Source of the DNA: Candidatus Vicinibacter affinis
Lineage (GTDB): Bacteria; Bacteroidota; Bacteroidia; Chitinophagales; Saprospiraceae
Length of the DNA: 64,000 nucleotides
Direction: 5' to 3'
Assembly: GCA_016714365.1 (NCBI GenBank)
Contig: JADJNH010000007.1
Coordinates: forward strand, 434,001-498,000
Shown here: positions 52,749-61,598 of the stretch, in pieces
Position numbering within the stretch: the first letter of the stretch is position 1
How the letters are laid out: every line of letters begins with the position of its first letter
Notes under the pieces: generated by a model
Told to the model about the DNA's origin: nothing
The model's input: the letters and a program-made list of their open reading frames with translations, nothing else
The model's database searches: none
Program-made: the position numbers and the translations under genes

Positions 52749-54761
52749 ATGAATAGAATTTTTACCGCATTTCTCTTTCTGGTGTTTATATCCATGAATA
52801 CCAACGTAAATGCTCAGGCTGTCAGAAAGGTCCTGATCGAAGAATGGACTTCGGCAACCTGCCCACCCTGCGCAACCACCAATCCACTTTTTGACCCCCT
52901 CCTTGAATCATTTGGTGAAAAAGTAGTGGTACTGAAGTATCAGTCTTACATCCCTGTTACAGGAGATCCGATGTATGCCGCCAATACCACTGAATCTCAG
53001 GCAAGACATACTTACTACGGAATCAATTCTGCACCTTCCAGCCGCATAGATGGTAAAACCAACGGAAATGGACATCCGATTCTGTTCGTACAGGACCCTA
53101 CTCCTATCAACAACCGATTGGCTGTAACCTCACCGATTGAAATGAGCGTAGCGCATTCTCTTACACTCGACAATGGTAAAGACACGCTGGAAATCACGGT
53201 TAACATTAAAAATGTAAGTGCTGTTGATTTTACCGGAACTAATTATTTCCTTCAGGTAGCCATTACCGAAAAGGACGTTAGATTTCCAAAACAAGCTGCT
53301 ACCAATGGTGAAACTGAATTTACCAACGTAATGAGGAAAATGGTACCAAATGCTTCCGGAACAAAATTGGTGGATCCGATTGCGCCGGGTGCAACCAAAA
53401 CCATCACTTTCAAAGTTGCAAAACCAGCCTACATCTACTCCTTAAATCAATTGGGTGTGGTTGCTTTTGTTCAAAACAATGCCACCTCTGGTGCTGATGC
53501 AAAATCTGTGATCCAGGCTGCTGAAAGCTTTGCCGTTGAACCAAAAGGAACTCCTTATTACGATGTGGCCATGACCCTGACCAATGTTAAAAACAGAGTT
53601 TCCAATTGCGATGCAACGATTTCTTATGAAATGACCATCGAAAATCTTTCTACCGGTACGGATACCATTAAGTCAATAGATTTCATCCAATTGAATTCAG
53701 GTGCTGCCCGTCCTAAAGTGACCTGGAACGGAATACTATTGCCTGGCCAAAAAGTAGTACACACCATCAATAACTTAGCCATTGCATTCGGTGCAGCTAC
53801 ATTCAATATGTATATTGACAAAATCAACAATGGTGCTTTGAAGGATGTGAATGTGATCAACAATTTTAAAGATCAGACTTCTTTCCTGACATTCCCAGCA
53901 GGTACCATTGGAACTACACTTTCTCAATCGTTTGAGACAGGTACAGGTACAACTGCGTCTCCAACTACTTATTTTATTGCCAATGGTCTGAGAATTTTCA
54001 GAGCCAGCGCTGCTCAGGGGAATAACTTCCCTACTCCATTGGGTGGGTTTGGACAATCCATATGGAACGTATTCTTCGCATTCTCTGACGGTGGAGTAGG
54101 ACCTAATGCCAGTTTGGTGATCGATAAGTTAGACCTTTCAGGTGGTGTAAAAACCCAGATGGAATGGAATTATGCTTATGCAGTAAAAGATGGTGTTGGA
54201 AGTACCGATAATATGGAAATCTCAGTTTCTCCTGACTGCGGAGACAGCTGGTCGGTTGTTTACTCCAAATCCGGAGAAGACTTAGCTTCTGTTCCGTCTG
54301 TTGACATCGTTAACAGCCACATTCCTGGATTTTGGTTGCCACTTCCTGACCAATGGAAACAGGAAAAATTGGATCTTTCTGCTTTCGACGGTACCCCTGA
54401 ATTAATGATCAGGTTTAAAGGTACTGCCGGTGGTGGTTGGGGATATTTCCTGGATGACGTAAATGTGAAAAATGCTTCTGGCGTTAACGTTCAGGATCCC
54501 GGTATCATTTCTTCCATGAATGTATTTCCTAATCCTGTGAATGACCAGATTAATCTTGAATTGAGAATGGCCGAGTCTGCAAAAGCTGCGATCAGCCTTT
54601 ATGACATGAACGGCAAACGTGTTGCAGTACTTGGATCTGAGAAAAACCTCAATTCAGGTTTCAATACGCTCTCCTTCCCGGTAAATCTTGAATCAGGCTT
54701 ATACCAATTGGAAGTGAGAACTGCCAAAGGCATTCAAACTCAGAAAATCACTGTATTCTAA
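52749..54761 (+). CDS. Omp28-related secreted protein with thioredoxin-like motif and T9SS sorting domain
   Basis: This 670-residue protein has a signal peptide (1-23, ending NVNAQ). An Omp28-like N-terminal domain carries a CPPC motif (Cys38-Cys41: TSATCPPCATTNP) and HTYYGINSAPSSRIDG. The middle region (about 250-420) holds Ig/adhesion-like beta-strands, and a lectin- or jelly-roll-type region follows to about 580. The C-terminal T9SS type A domain starts with VFPNPVNDQINLE near residue 592 and ends KITVF. A surface-exposed role with possible disulfide exchange is inferred; the target is unknown. A terminator follows at 54784-54814. Confidence 0.88.
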   Translation: MNRIFTAFLFLVFISMNTNVNAQAVRKVLIEEWTSATCPPCATTNPLFDPLLESFGEKVVVLKYQSYIPVTGDPMYAANTTESQARHTYYGINSAPSSRIDGKTNGNGHPILFVQDPTPINNRLAVTSPIEMSVAHSLTLDNGKDTLEITVNIKNVSAVDFTGTNYFLQVAITEKDVRFPKQAATNGETEFTNVMRKMVPNASGTKLVDPIAPGATKTITFKVAKPAYIYSLNQLGVVAFVQNNATSGADAKSVIQAAESFAVEPKGTPYYDVAMTLTNVKNRVSNCDATISYEMTIENLSTGTDTIKSIDFIQLNSGAARPKVTWNGILLPGQKVVHTINNLAIAFGAATFNMYIDKINNGALKDVNVINNFKDQTSFLTFPAGTIGTTLSQSFETGTGTTASPTTYFIANGLRIFRASAAQGNNFPTPLGGFGQSIWNVFFAFSDGGVGPNASLVIDKLDLSGGVKTQMEWNYAYAVKDGVGSTDNMEISVSPDCGDSWSVVYSKSGEDLASVPSVDIVNSHIPGFWLPLPDQWKQEKLDLSAFDGTPELMIRFKGTAGGGWGYFLDDVNVKNASGVNVQDPGIISSMNVFPNPVNDQINLELRMAESAKAAISLYDMNGKRVAVLGSEKNLNSGFNTLSFPVNLESGLYQLEVRTAKGIQTQKITVF

Positions 54762-54783
54762 GAAAATACGTTAAATAATTAAT

Positions 54784-54814
54784 AGCCTCCTTGTTCACTC
54801 AAGGGGGCTTTTTT
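54784..54814 (+). terminator. Rho-independent terminator after the Omp28-like gene
   Basis: The stem is AGCCTCCTTG (54784-54793) with CAAGGGGGCT (54800-54809), one G-U pair. The loop is TTCACT and the tail TTTTT. Confidence 0.88.
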
Positions 54815-54866
54815 ATTTCAAAATGTTAAATTCCACGTAAAAAATCTCAAATCGTGATTTTAGCTT

Positions 54867-54874
54867 TATATTTG
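54867..54874 (+). promoter_or_regulatory. -7 promoter element for the small T9SS cargo gene
   Basis: TATATTTG matches TAnnTTTG, 27 bases upstream of the ATG at 54901. It lies between a terminator and a secreted-protein gene. No clear -33 TTTG. Confidence 0.5.
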
Positions 54875-54900
54875 CCTGATTAAGGACGTAATTGCCGACT

Positions 54901-55599
54901 ATGAAAAATTTATACTTTGTTGCCTTTCTATTTTGCTTTGGAAGTCTTTATGGACAAGCCAGATTTGAAGCCGAAATGAACCCTTGTAAGCTGCAATATA
55001 TTGCCGACCCCATGGTTCCGGATCAAAATTGCCACAACAGGCTCTTCAACAGAACTAGAAAAACCCTAAATATTCTCTGGGAAAGAGAAGATCTATTGGT
55101 TCCTGCCGGATGGGAAACCTACATTTGTGACAGCGAACAATGTTATTCCAGTTTTGTGACCAAATGCCCGGAAGACAACTACAATAAACTTTTGGTGGAT
55201 TCCAATATCATACTTGATGTGCACATAGCTGATGGCGGGATGCAGGGAGAAGCCCATGTGGTTCTTTGGGTTTTTGAAAAAGAAGACACCACCAAGAAAT
55301 TAAAAATTGATTACTTGTTTAACAAAACCTTGAGTACAAAAGGGTTTGTAAGCAATCAGGTCATTAAAATGTACCCAAATCCTGCTTACAACTCTTTCAC
55401 AATTGATTTCAATACCGGCCTGTCAAGAGTCGAACTATATACCATCTTGGGCAAAAAAGTGACCAGCTATTCTGCCCAGCATTTTAAAAGCTATGACATC
55501 AGCTTTTTGGAGGATGGGATGTACATGGTGAAACTGATTGGATCCAACAACCAAACGATCAAAACGCTCAGACTTCAGAAAAGATCTTTGCGCTCTTAG
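54901..55599 (+). CDS. Small Cys-rich secreted protein with T9SS sorting domain
   Basis: From the ATG at 54901 the product has 232 residues. The signal peptide is about 1-19 (ends GSLYGQ). A compact domain of unknown fold (20-150) has cysteines at CKLQ, NCHN, ICDSEQCYSS and TKCPEDN, suggesting disulfides. The T9SS type A domain starts with MYPNPAYNSFTID near residue 157. A TTG three codons upstream (54892) could start too, but the ATG has the better signal peptide. No family was recognised. It follows the Omp28-like gene after a terminator and has its own -7 element, so it is separately transcribed. Confidence 0.8.
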   Translation: MKNLYFVAFLFCFGSLYGQARFEAEMNPCKLQYIADPMVPDQNCHNRLFNRTRKTLNILWEREDLLVPAGWETYICDSEQCYSSFVTKCPEDNYNKLLVDSNIILDVHIADGGMQGEAHVVLWVFEKEDTTKKLKIDYLFNKTLSTKGFVSNQVIKMYPNPAYNSFTIDFNTGLSRVELYTILGKKVTSYSAQHFKSYDISFLEDGMYMVKLIGSNNQTIKTLRLQKRSLRS

Positions 55600-55651
55600 T
55601 AGTGCAGCCGCTTTAATTTAGAATTCATAACAAACCCTGGCAGTATCCATG

Positions 55652-56059
55652 CTAAACAGGGTACTCTACATAGTTTCTGGCAGTCTCGTACAACCTGATC
55701 TGCACATCAAGTTCCGGCGCTATTTCTTTTCGCATGATATTATAAATCTCAATGCATATATTTTCTGCAGTAGGTATCTTATCTATAAACTCCGGACAAT
55801 CCAGATTTAAATTCTTGTGGTCAAAACGTACCTCTACCTTAGTTTCTATAATTTCTTTAAGTTGCTTCAGATGCATGAGTATCCCTGTCTCCTGATTTAA
55901 CTCTCCCATTATTTTAACCTCAAGGTCATAATTATGCCCATGAAAATTGGAATTACTGCATATCCCAAACACCTCTCTGTTCTTTTCATCATCCCAGGCG
56001 GGATTAAAAAGCCGGTGTGCTGCATTGAAATGCCCTTTTCTGAAAATTGCGACCCTCAT
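55652..56059 (-). CDS. queD: 6-carboxytetrahydropterin synthase (QueD-like)
   Basis: This 135-residue enzyme of the PTPS fold makes 6-carboxytetrahydropterin from dihydroneopterin triphosphate in queuosine precursor synthesis. Zinc ligands are His15 (FNAAHRLF) and His40/His42 (FHGHNYDLEV), with a nearby Cys34 (GICSNSNFHGH). The short length suits QueD, but 6-pyruvoyl-tetrahydropterin synthase activity is an alternative. It lies upstream of a strong rpsT-side hairpin. Confidence 0.88.
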   Translation of the reverse strand: MRVAIFRKGHFNAAHRLFNPAWDDEKNREVFGICSNSNFHGHNYDLEVKIMGELNQETGILMHLKQLKEIIETKVEVRFDHKNLNLDCPEFIDKIPTAENICIEIYNIMRKEIAPELDVQIRLYETARNYVEYPV

Positions 56060-56095
56060 TTTATAAATTTAAATTTTGACCCAGACCACAATAAC

Positions 56096-56134
56096 AAAAA
56101 AAAATCGTGCAAGAAGTTCATTCTTGCACGATTT
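56096..56134 (-). terminator. Terminator downstream of rpsT
   Basis: On the minus strand a 14-base perfect stem (AAATCGTGCAAGAA and TTCTTGCACGATTT, 56102-56134) has the loop TGAAC. It runs into a U-rich tail of nine (A-run at 56096-56104 on the plus strand). It closes rpsT before queD. Confidence 0.9.
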
Positions 56135-56156
56135 AATATAAGTTTAAGACTAAATC

Positions 56157-56411
56157 TTAAGCGATTTTGGCTACATGCCTCATCAAACTGCTTTTGAGGT
56201 TGCTTGCTTTGTTTTTGTGCCAGGTGTTCTTCTTCGCAAGTCTATCGATCATGCTCACTACTTTTGGTAGGAACTTTTTAGACTCTGCCGCATCCGTTAA
56301 CTCTCTGAATTTCAGGATCGCTGTACGCGTAGATTTCTTATAATAACGGTTTGCCATTCTGGTGACCGTGTTCTGGCGGATTCTTTTTAAGGAAGATTTA
56401 TGGTTTGCCAT
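56157..56411 (-). CDS. rpsT: 30S ribosomal protein S20
   Basis: This 84-residue basic, all-helical primary rRNA-binding protein starts MANHKSSLKRIRQN. It has the family features RKTRTA-like KSTRTAILKFREL and LAKKNTWHKNKASNLKSSL. The length is typical. The promoter at 56434-56463 and the terminator at 56096-56134 make it a monocistronic unit. Confidence 0.95.
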   Translation of the reverse strand: MANHKSSLKRIRQNTVTRMANRYYKKSTRTAILKFRELTDAAESKKFLPKVVSMIDRLAKKNTWHKNKASNLKSSLMRHVAKIA

Positions 56412-56433
56412 AAGAATTTTATTTAAAGGAGTG

Positions 56434-56463
56434 CAAAGATAATCGTCTGTGCTGAATTCTCAA
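56434..56463 (-). promoter_or_regulatory. Bacteroidota-type promoter for rpsT
   Basis: On the minus strand it reads TTG, 19 bases, TATCTTTG, a perfect -7 with a TTG at -33. It lies 23 bases before rpsT. Confidence 0.65.
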
Positions 56464-56481
56464 TGAATTTATTCAAAATAT

Positions 56482-56916
56482 TTACCTCAATCTGTCCATG
56501 GACTTTACTTTTTCGTCGTCCTTCCGAATGGCTCTGCTGGCCAACCAAACAAATAAGACACCGGCAAGCCCAAAATAAATACCGGCATCCATACGCATTT
56601 CTTCAAATTTACCTAAACGGTACAGCATATAAAAGCATGAAACCAGCACCAAACCAGTCTGGGTAAGTCCTGCCAAACTGGCCACCAGAATCTGATTGGT
56701 CCTGTTCTTAAACATAAATATGGCCACCAAAGCCAAAAATGCAGATGCTACCGCCCCGGAAGTTAAGATTGGACTCTCCAAAGACTGAAGGACGCTGTCT
56801 GAAAAAGGACCGGGTCCGGGACTGGCCGTTCTGACCAGAAATATGGAAGGCATCAGGGCAAGGCTAAACAGCACAGCTGACAATAACAACCAGATGGTTT
56901 GAATTCGTTGAATCAT
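56482..56916 (-). CDS. DUF4293 membrane protein
   Basis: This 144-residue integral membrane protein has four hydrophobic helices: TIWLLLSAVLFSLALMPSIF, AVASAFLALVAIFMF, ILVASLAGLTQTGLVLVSCF and GIYFGLAGVLFVWLAS. It starts MIQRIQTIWLL, the standard start of DUF4293 proteins, which are restricted to Bacteroidota. The function is unknown. It is divergent from the HMA protein gene and its 3' end abuts the rpsT promoter. Confidence 0.85.
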   Translation of the reverse strand: MIQRIQTIWLLLSAVLFSLALMPSIFLVRTASPGPGPFSDSVLQSLESPILTSGAVASAFLALVAIFMFKNRTNQILVASLAGLTQTGLVLVSCFYMLYRLGKFEEMRMDAGIYFGLAGVLFVWLASRAIRKDDEKVKSMDRLR

Positions 56917-57048
56917 AGATTTTGAATAAGGGACAAAATTAGCTGAATATCACTTACGTGACTGCCTCAATTAAAATAAATTACTCCCAACTTAAAAAAG
57001 CAATTGAACCCAAACCACCATTCAAAGGTTTATTACATAAATCTTCTG

Positions 57049-57381
57049 ATGAAATTTTTAGTACTCGTTTCGTTTTGCTGTTTTCTCAGCCTCTCCCTCA
57101 TGGCACAGACTTCCTGGGAAAATGCTCGGTTTGAAGTCATGGGTAATTGCAACATGTGCAAGAAAACGATTGAAAAAGCTGCTGCCGTCAAAGGAGTTAA
57201 AAAGGCGAAGTGGGATAAAAAAACAAAAATATTGTCCGTTACTTTTGATCCCAAGCAAACAGGACTTGATAAAATCCAACTCCAAATTGCTGCTGCAGGC
57301 TACGATACACCGAAGTACAGAGCCAACGATGAGACGTATGAATCCCTCCACAGTTGTTGCCACTACGATCGCAAAAAATAA
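57049..57381 (+). CDS. Secreted heavy-metal-associated (HMA) domain protein
   Basis: From the ATG at 57049 the product has 110 residues. A signal peptide (1-20, ends SLMAQ) is followed by an HMA fold with GNCNMC (Cys34, Cys37), then GVKKAKWDKKTKILSVTFD. Such domains bind copper or other soft metals. The C-terminal HSCCHYDRKK adds two Cys and two His. An upstream TTG at 57004 would add 15 residues before the signal and is less likely. It lies in the same direction as, and 19 bases before, the amino-acid-oxidase-like gene. The metal is not known. Confidence 0.85.
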   Translation: MKFLVLVSFCCFLSLSLMAQTSWENARFEVMGNCNMCKKTIEKAAAVKGVKKAKWDKKTKILSVTFDPKQTGLDKIQLQIAAAGYDTPKYRANDETYESLHSCCHYDRKK

Positions 57382-57400
57382 ATCCTAAGCTGATCAATTT

Positions 57401-58567
57401 ATGGATACCAGTTCTTCCTCGTCAAAAACTCCTTCATTTAGTTTTTGGGAACGCGACCATTATTTCAACCATCTCGATATCCTGGTGGTGGGTTGTGGAA
57501 TTGTAGGTCTCAATGCGGCAATTCACCTCCTTGAAAAAAATCCTGCATTTAAAATTCTGATCATTGACCAAGGTAAACTTCCGCAAGGGGCCAGTACAAA
57601 AAATGCTGGATTTGCATGCTTTGGGAGCCCTACCGAACTTTTAGATGATTTGGAACACAGGTCGCCCGAACAGGTTTTTGGTCTATTCGCCCGCAGATAC
57701 CAGGGTATCAAGGCACTGATTAAACTAACCGCCGGAATTGACATAAATCTGATGGAGGACGGTGGATACGAAGTCTTTGATTCAAACGACACACAAAACT
57801 CCATTTCCGAAAAAGACCTCAATTACCTGAATGTAGAAATTGCCCGGTATACGGGTCTGCAGGATTACTTTAGCTTCAGGCCGGACCTGCTTCAAAATTT
57901 CGGGCTGGCCAACTTTGATCAGCTCATCTATACTCCACATGAATCCTCCCTGAATCCCATGAAAATGGTTGCAGGGTTAATTAAAATTTTTCTAAACCTG
58001 GGTGGTAAGATTTTATTTTCTACTTGCATAACCCATTGGGAAGATTCGGGACATCAGGTCAGTGTAACCCTGGAAGAAAATCTGAAATTCAATTGCAGTA
58101 AATTGATTTTTGCAGTAAATGGTTTTGCTCCTCAGTTATTGCCTCAACTGGAAGTTCAATCCGCCAGAAATCAGATACTCATGTTGAAACCTGAGATTCC
58201 TTTAAAACTCAAGGGTTGCTTTCATTATCATAAAGGATATGTCTATTTCAGAAATGTAGGAGATTCCTTATTGATAGGAGGTGGACGTCATTTGGATACT
58301 GCTGGTGAAAATACCCTTGATTGGGATTTTAATACTACGATTACAAATTATCTGATTGATTTTGCAGAGAAACATCTACTCCAGAATGTTGCCTACAAAG
58401 TCACAGATCATTGGACCGGAATTCTGGGGCTTGGCCCTGTAAAGAGCCCAATTATTGAAATGATCAGCCCCTCTGTCGCGGTGGCTGTAAGAATGGGGGG
58501 AATGGGGGTTGCCATTGGTACTTTGGTAGGACAAGAGGTTGCAGATCTCATCATGGAGAATAATTAG
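57401..58567 (+). CDS. FAD-dependent amino-acid oxidase-like (DAO) protein
   Basis: This 388-residue flavoprotein of the DAO family (glycine/D-amino acid oxidase, ThiO-like) has an N-terminal FAD motif (VVGCGIVGLNAAIHL, Gly31-Gly36). The SIKGASTKNAGFACFG-like segment reads as KNAGFACFGSP. The C-terminal FAD contact GWTGILGLGPVKSP and the last Gly-rich stretch (GGMGVAIGT) are present. The substrate cannot be assigned. It follows the HMA gene by 19 bases and converges with the SNF2 gene. Confidence 0.88.
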   Translation: MDTSSSSSKTPSFSFWERDHYFNHLDILVVGCGIVGLNAAIHLLEKNPAFKILIIDQGKLPQGASTKNAGFACFGSPTELLDDLEHRSPEQVFGLFARRYQGIKALIKLTAGIDINLMEDGGYEVFDSNDTQNSISEKDLNYLNVEIARYTGLQDYFSFRPDLLQNFGLANFDQLIYTPHESSLNPMKMVAGLIKIFLNLGGKILFSTCITHWEDSGHQVSVTLEENLKFNCSKLIFAVNGFAPQLLPQLEVQSARNQILMLKPEIPLKLKGCFHYHKGYVYFRNVGDSLLIGGGRHLDTAGENTLDWDFNTTITNYLIDFAEKHLLQNVAYKVTDHWTGILGLGPVKSPIIEMISPSVAVAVRMGGMGVAIGTLVGQEVADLIMENN

Positions 58568-58581
58568 GTGTAATGCATCAC

Positions 58582-61491
58582 TTAAGCCAACAATTCCGGT
58601 AGATATTCACCGATCCATTCCGGCATTACATTTTCATCAATCAATGCTTCTGACAGTTGCTTTTTTTCTTCTTGCAAAATCTGAATTTTCTGCTCAATAC
58701 TGTCCTTGACAATAAATCGCAACACTTGCACAGGTTTATGTCTGCCAATCCTATGGGACCTTGCTATGGCTTGCTTCTCCACAAATGGATTCCACCATGG
58801 ATCCAGTATAAATATATAATCCGCCGCAGTCAAATTAAGTCCTGTTCCTCCTGCCTTAATGGAGATTAGAAAAATCTTTACCGACTCATCCTCTTGAAAA
58901 ATTTTGACATTTTTTTCACGCTGTTCCATTTTTGTTTCACCTGTCAGGCTTACAAATGAAATCTTACTTTCCTCCAACCATGCTTCAAATAAATCAAGAT
59001 GTTTGGTAAAAGAGGAAAATAAAATAATCTTATGCCCACTACCCACAATGGTTAAAATAGAATCGGTCACTTCCTGAAATTTACCAGAAGTGAAATTTTC
59101 ATCACTATTTACCAGCGTTGGATGATTGGCAATTTGGCGCAATCTGGTGAGCGAACTCAACAACATAAATTTTTGCTGCATGGATTGACCATCTATATTT
59201 AATATCAGATTTCTTGCAGCAGATTTTTCTTTCTCATACATCGCCCGTTGATCATCTTCCATGTCACAATAATAAACAGTCTCGGTCAGTTCCGGCAAAT
59301 CCAAAGCAACTTCCTCTTTTGTCCTTCTTAAAATAAATGGACGGATAATTTCTTTTAATTCATGAATGGAACTTCCATTTCCTGTTGCCTTCATCGGTTT
59401 GAGAAATCTCTTCTTGAAGAATTCATAACTACCCAAAATTTTTGGATTGATAAATTCCATTTGCGACCAAAGATCAGACAAACTATTTTCAATAGGAGTG
59501 CCGCTTAATGAAATTTTATTTTTTGTGTGCAGTCCAAATAATAATTTAAATGCTTTGGATCCTCGGTTTTTAATCCTCTGACTTTCATCAAGGACTATAT
59601 AATCAAATTGGATCGATTGCAATAAATTATAATCCCTGATCGCAACTCCATAGCTTGTCAAAATTAAATCGTACTGTGAAAAATGTTTGACACTTTGGAA
59701 TCGGTCAGTTCCTATATACTCAAGAACTTTCAAGGTTGGACAAAATCTTTTAATTTCATTTTTCCAGTTAAAAACCAATGAAGTAGGTAAAACGATAAGG
59801 GCCAAAAAATCTTGATCATCCTCAGCTTCTGAAAAATTATTAAATAAATCTCTCGGCTGCCCCTTTATTTTTTCTGTCCTCTTTATGCTTTTCGATTGCT
59901 CACGCGCATAAAACAAAGCAGCCAAAGTCTGAAGCGTCTTACCCAGACCCATGTCATCTGCAAGGCAGGCACCAAGCCCTTGCTCATAGTGCTCCACCAA
60001 CCATCTGTAGCCATCCATCTGGTATGGACGCAAAGTTGCTTGAAGTCCCGCCGGAAGTGTTTGGATCTTGTTTGATGAAACGTGATTGACAGCAGAAACA
60101 TCCACCCGCTCTGCTTCTGTTTCACTAAACCGATTGAAATGACTCTTTGGCATGCGAACATAATCATCACCATCTTCTCCATAAACTGCCAAATCATGAT
60201 AGGTGCTGAACCATTCTTCAGGAATAAGAAAAAACCTTCCATCCTTCATCGGATAAAATCTTTCACCGGAACGAATATTTTTTATAAGAGATGAAAAAGG
60301 TATACTTACCTCACCTATCCTGATGACTCCTTTTACATCAAACCAATCTTTTCCTGGCTCAGTGGACAAACCAATGCCTGCTTCCTCCAATACCAATTCC
60401 ATTTCATCCACTTTCTGAGAAGGGACTTCAATCTCTTCACTGAGTTCTGTTTTATTCCTTATCAACCATTCAAATACAGCATAAGGTCCTCCGTCCATGT
60501 AAAACCTTTTGTTCGAATCCAGCTCTAAACCTAAGCCAACCAAAATTTTTGCAAATGCATCCTCCGAATGAGGGATTCGAATTTTTTGCTGGACACTGAC
60601 CTCCCCTGATTCATCCACGCTAAGTTTGGTCCGCTTGGTTCTCGGGTCCGCATAATTAAAAACAACCGCACCATAATCAAAATACAATTCCATCATCCAT
60701 ACACTCTTTATGAAATCATAAGAGGATTGAATAAATGCTTTTTTTATCTCATGCTCCTGTATTACTTCAAATCCTTCCACCTCCGCATCTACTTTCCCGA
60801 TAAGCTCTACAATAAATTTTTCAAAATATGTTTTCGTCAAATGTTTTGGAATCTGAATGATCGGTTTTTGGAGAAATGGTAAAAGCTTTAATGCATTTAA
60901 TTTTTCTAATCGGTATAGATGATTTTTGCTTAAAATCCATCCCGGATCATTCGACAATAATTCTATCGAACAATCCATCGGATTAATATATTTTCCTTCG
61001 AAATCCAACTGCAAACTATAATCTAAACCATCCGCTGTTTTTTTGAAAAATAATTTTGGTTCTACCGGCTTAAGATGAGAATGCAATCTTAAATTTTCCA
61101 CCAGAACTTTTCTTTTAATTTCTTTGCAAAGGATAAAATCAGCCTGAATGAGTTTACGGAAAAATTCTTCCTTTTTCTGATCCAGCCATTTGAAAATATG
61201 AATCTTTAATTTTTGATCTGCCAGCAAATCCTTCAAGGTTGTTTTCTTTTTGGACGACTTGGTGAATTTTAATTCAATATTTTCATATTGCAATTCCTGA
61301 CACAGCGCAATCAATTTTACATGATCTGTTTGATTCAATTCATTGCCAAAAGTGGAGAGGGTGTCCATATTTGCCACACGGTCCATATATCTCAACTTGC
61401 CATCTTCATCCTGTTCTACTATAAATGCAGATGGGAACCAGGTGCCCAGCCTTTCATCAAAATGAAGGTTATAAACAATGCAATATTTCAT
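58582..61491 (-). CDS. SNF2-family helicase
   Basis: From the ATG at 61491 this is a 969-residue Swi2/Snf2 ATPase that translocates on double-stranded DNA. The N-terminal 480 residues are a Bacteroidota-type substrate region without a recognised family. Motif I is DDMGLGKTLQTLAALF near 514, and the DExH-type motif II is YIVLDESQRIKN. The C-terminal RecA lobe has LSGTPIENSLSDLWSQ and the motif VI-like SHRIGRHKPVQVLRF. The cellular role (DNA repair, transcription or defence) cannot be set. It sits where sdhB is normally found after sdhA. A longer reading from 61542 adds 17 hydrophobic residues and is less likely. Confidence 0.88.
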   Translation of the reverse strand: MKYCIVYNLHFDERLGTWFPSAFIVEQDEDGKLRYMDRVANMDTLSTFGNELNQTDHVKLIALCQELQYENIELKFTKSSKKKTTLKDLLADQKLKIHIFKWLDQKKEEFFRKLIQADFILCKEIKRKVLVENLRLHSHLKPVEPKLFFKKTADGLDYSLQLDFEGKYINPMDCSIELLSNDPGWILSKNHLYRLEKLNALKLLPFLQKPIIQIPKHLTKTYFEKFIVELIGKVDAEVEGFEVIQEHEIKKAFIQSSYDFIKSVWMMELYFDYGAVVFNYADPRTKRTKLSVDESGEVSVQQKIRIPHSEDAFAKILVGLGLELDSNKRFYMDGGPYAVFEWLIRNKTELSEEIEVPSQKVDEMELVLEEAGIGLSTEPGKDWFDVKGVIRIGEVSIPFSSLIKNIRSGERFYPMKDGRFFLIPEEWFSTYHDLAVYGEDGDDYVRMPKSHFNRFSETEAERVDVSAVNHVSSNKIQTLPAGLQATLRPYQMDGYRWLVEHYEQGLGACLADDMGLGKTLQTLAALFYAREQSKSIKRTEKIKGQPRDLFNNFSEAEDDQDFLALIVLPTSLVFNWKNEIKRFCPTLKVLEYIGTDRFQSVKHFSQYDLILTSYGVAIRDYNLLQSIQFDYIVLDESQRIKNRGSKAFKLLFGLHTKNKISLSGTPIENSLSDLWSQMEFINPKILGSYEFFKKRFLKPMKATGNGSSIHELKEIIRPFILRRTKEEVALDLPELTETVYYCDMEDDQRAMYEKEKSAARNLILNIDGQSMQQKFMLLSSLTRLRQIANHPTLVNSDENFTSGKFQEVTDSILTIVGSGHKIILFSSFTKHLDLFEAWLEESKISFVSLTGETKMEQREKNVKIFQEDESVKIFLISIKAGGTGLNLTAADYIFILDPWWNPFVEKQAIARSHRIGRHKPVQVLRFIVKDSIEQKIQILQEEKKQLSEALIDENVMPEWIGEYLPELLA

Positions 61492-61598
61492 CTCAATACA
61501 TCCAACAAAAAAGAAAATTGAACTTAGCTTCAGAAATGACAATACAGGCTCCTGAAATGGAGATTATAATCATTTTGAATTAGTATCGTGTATTGCTC

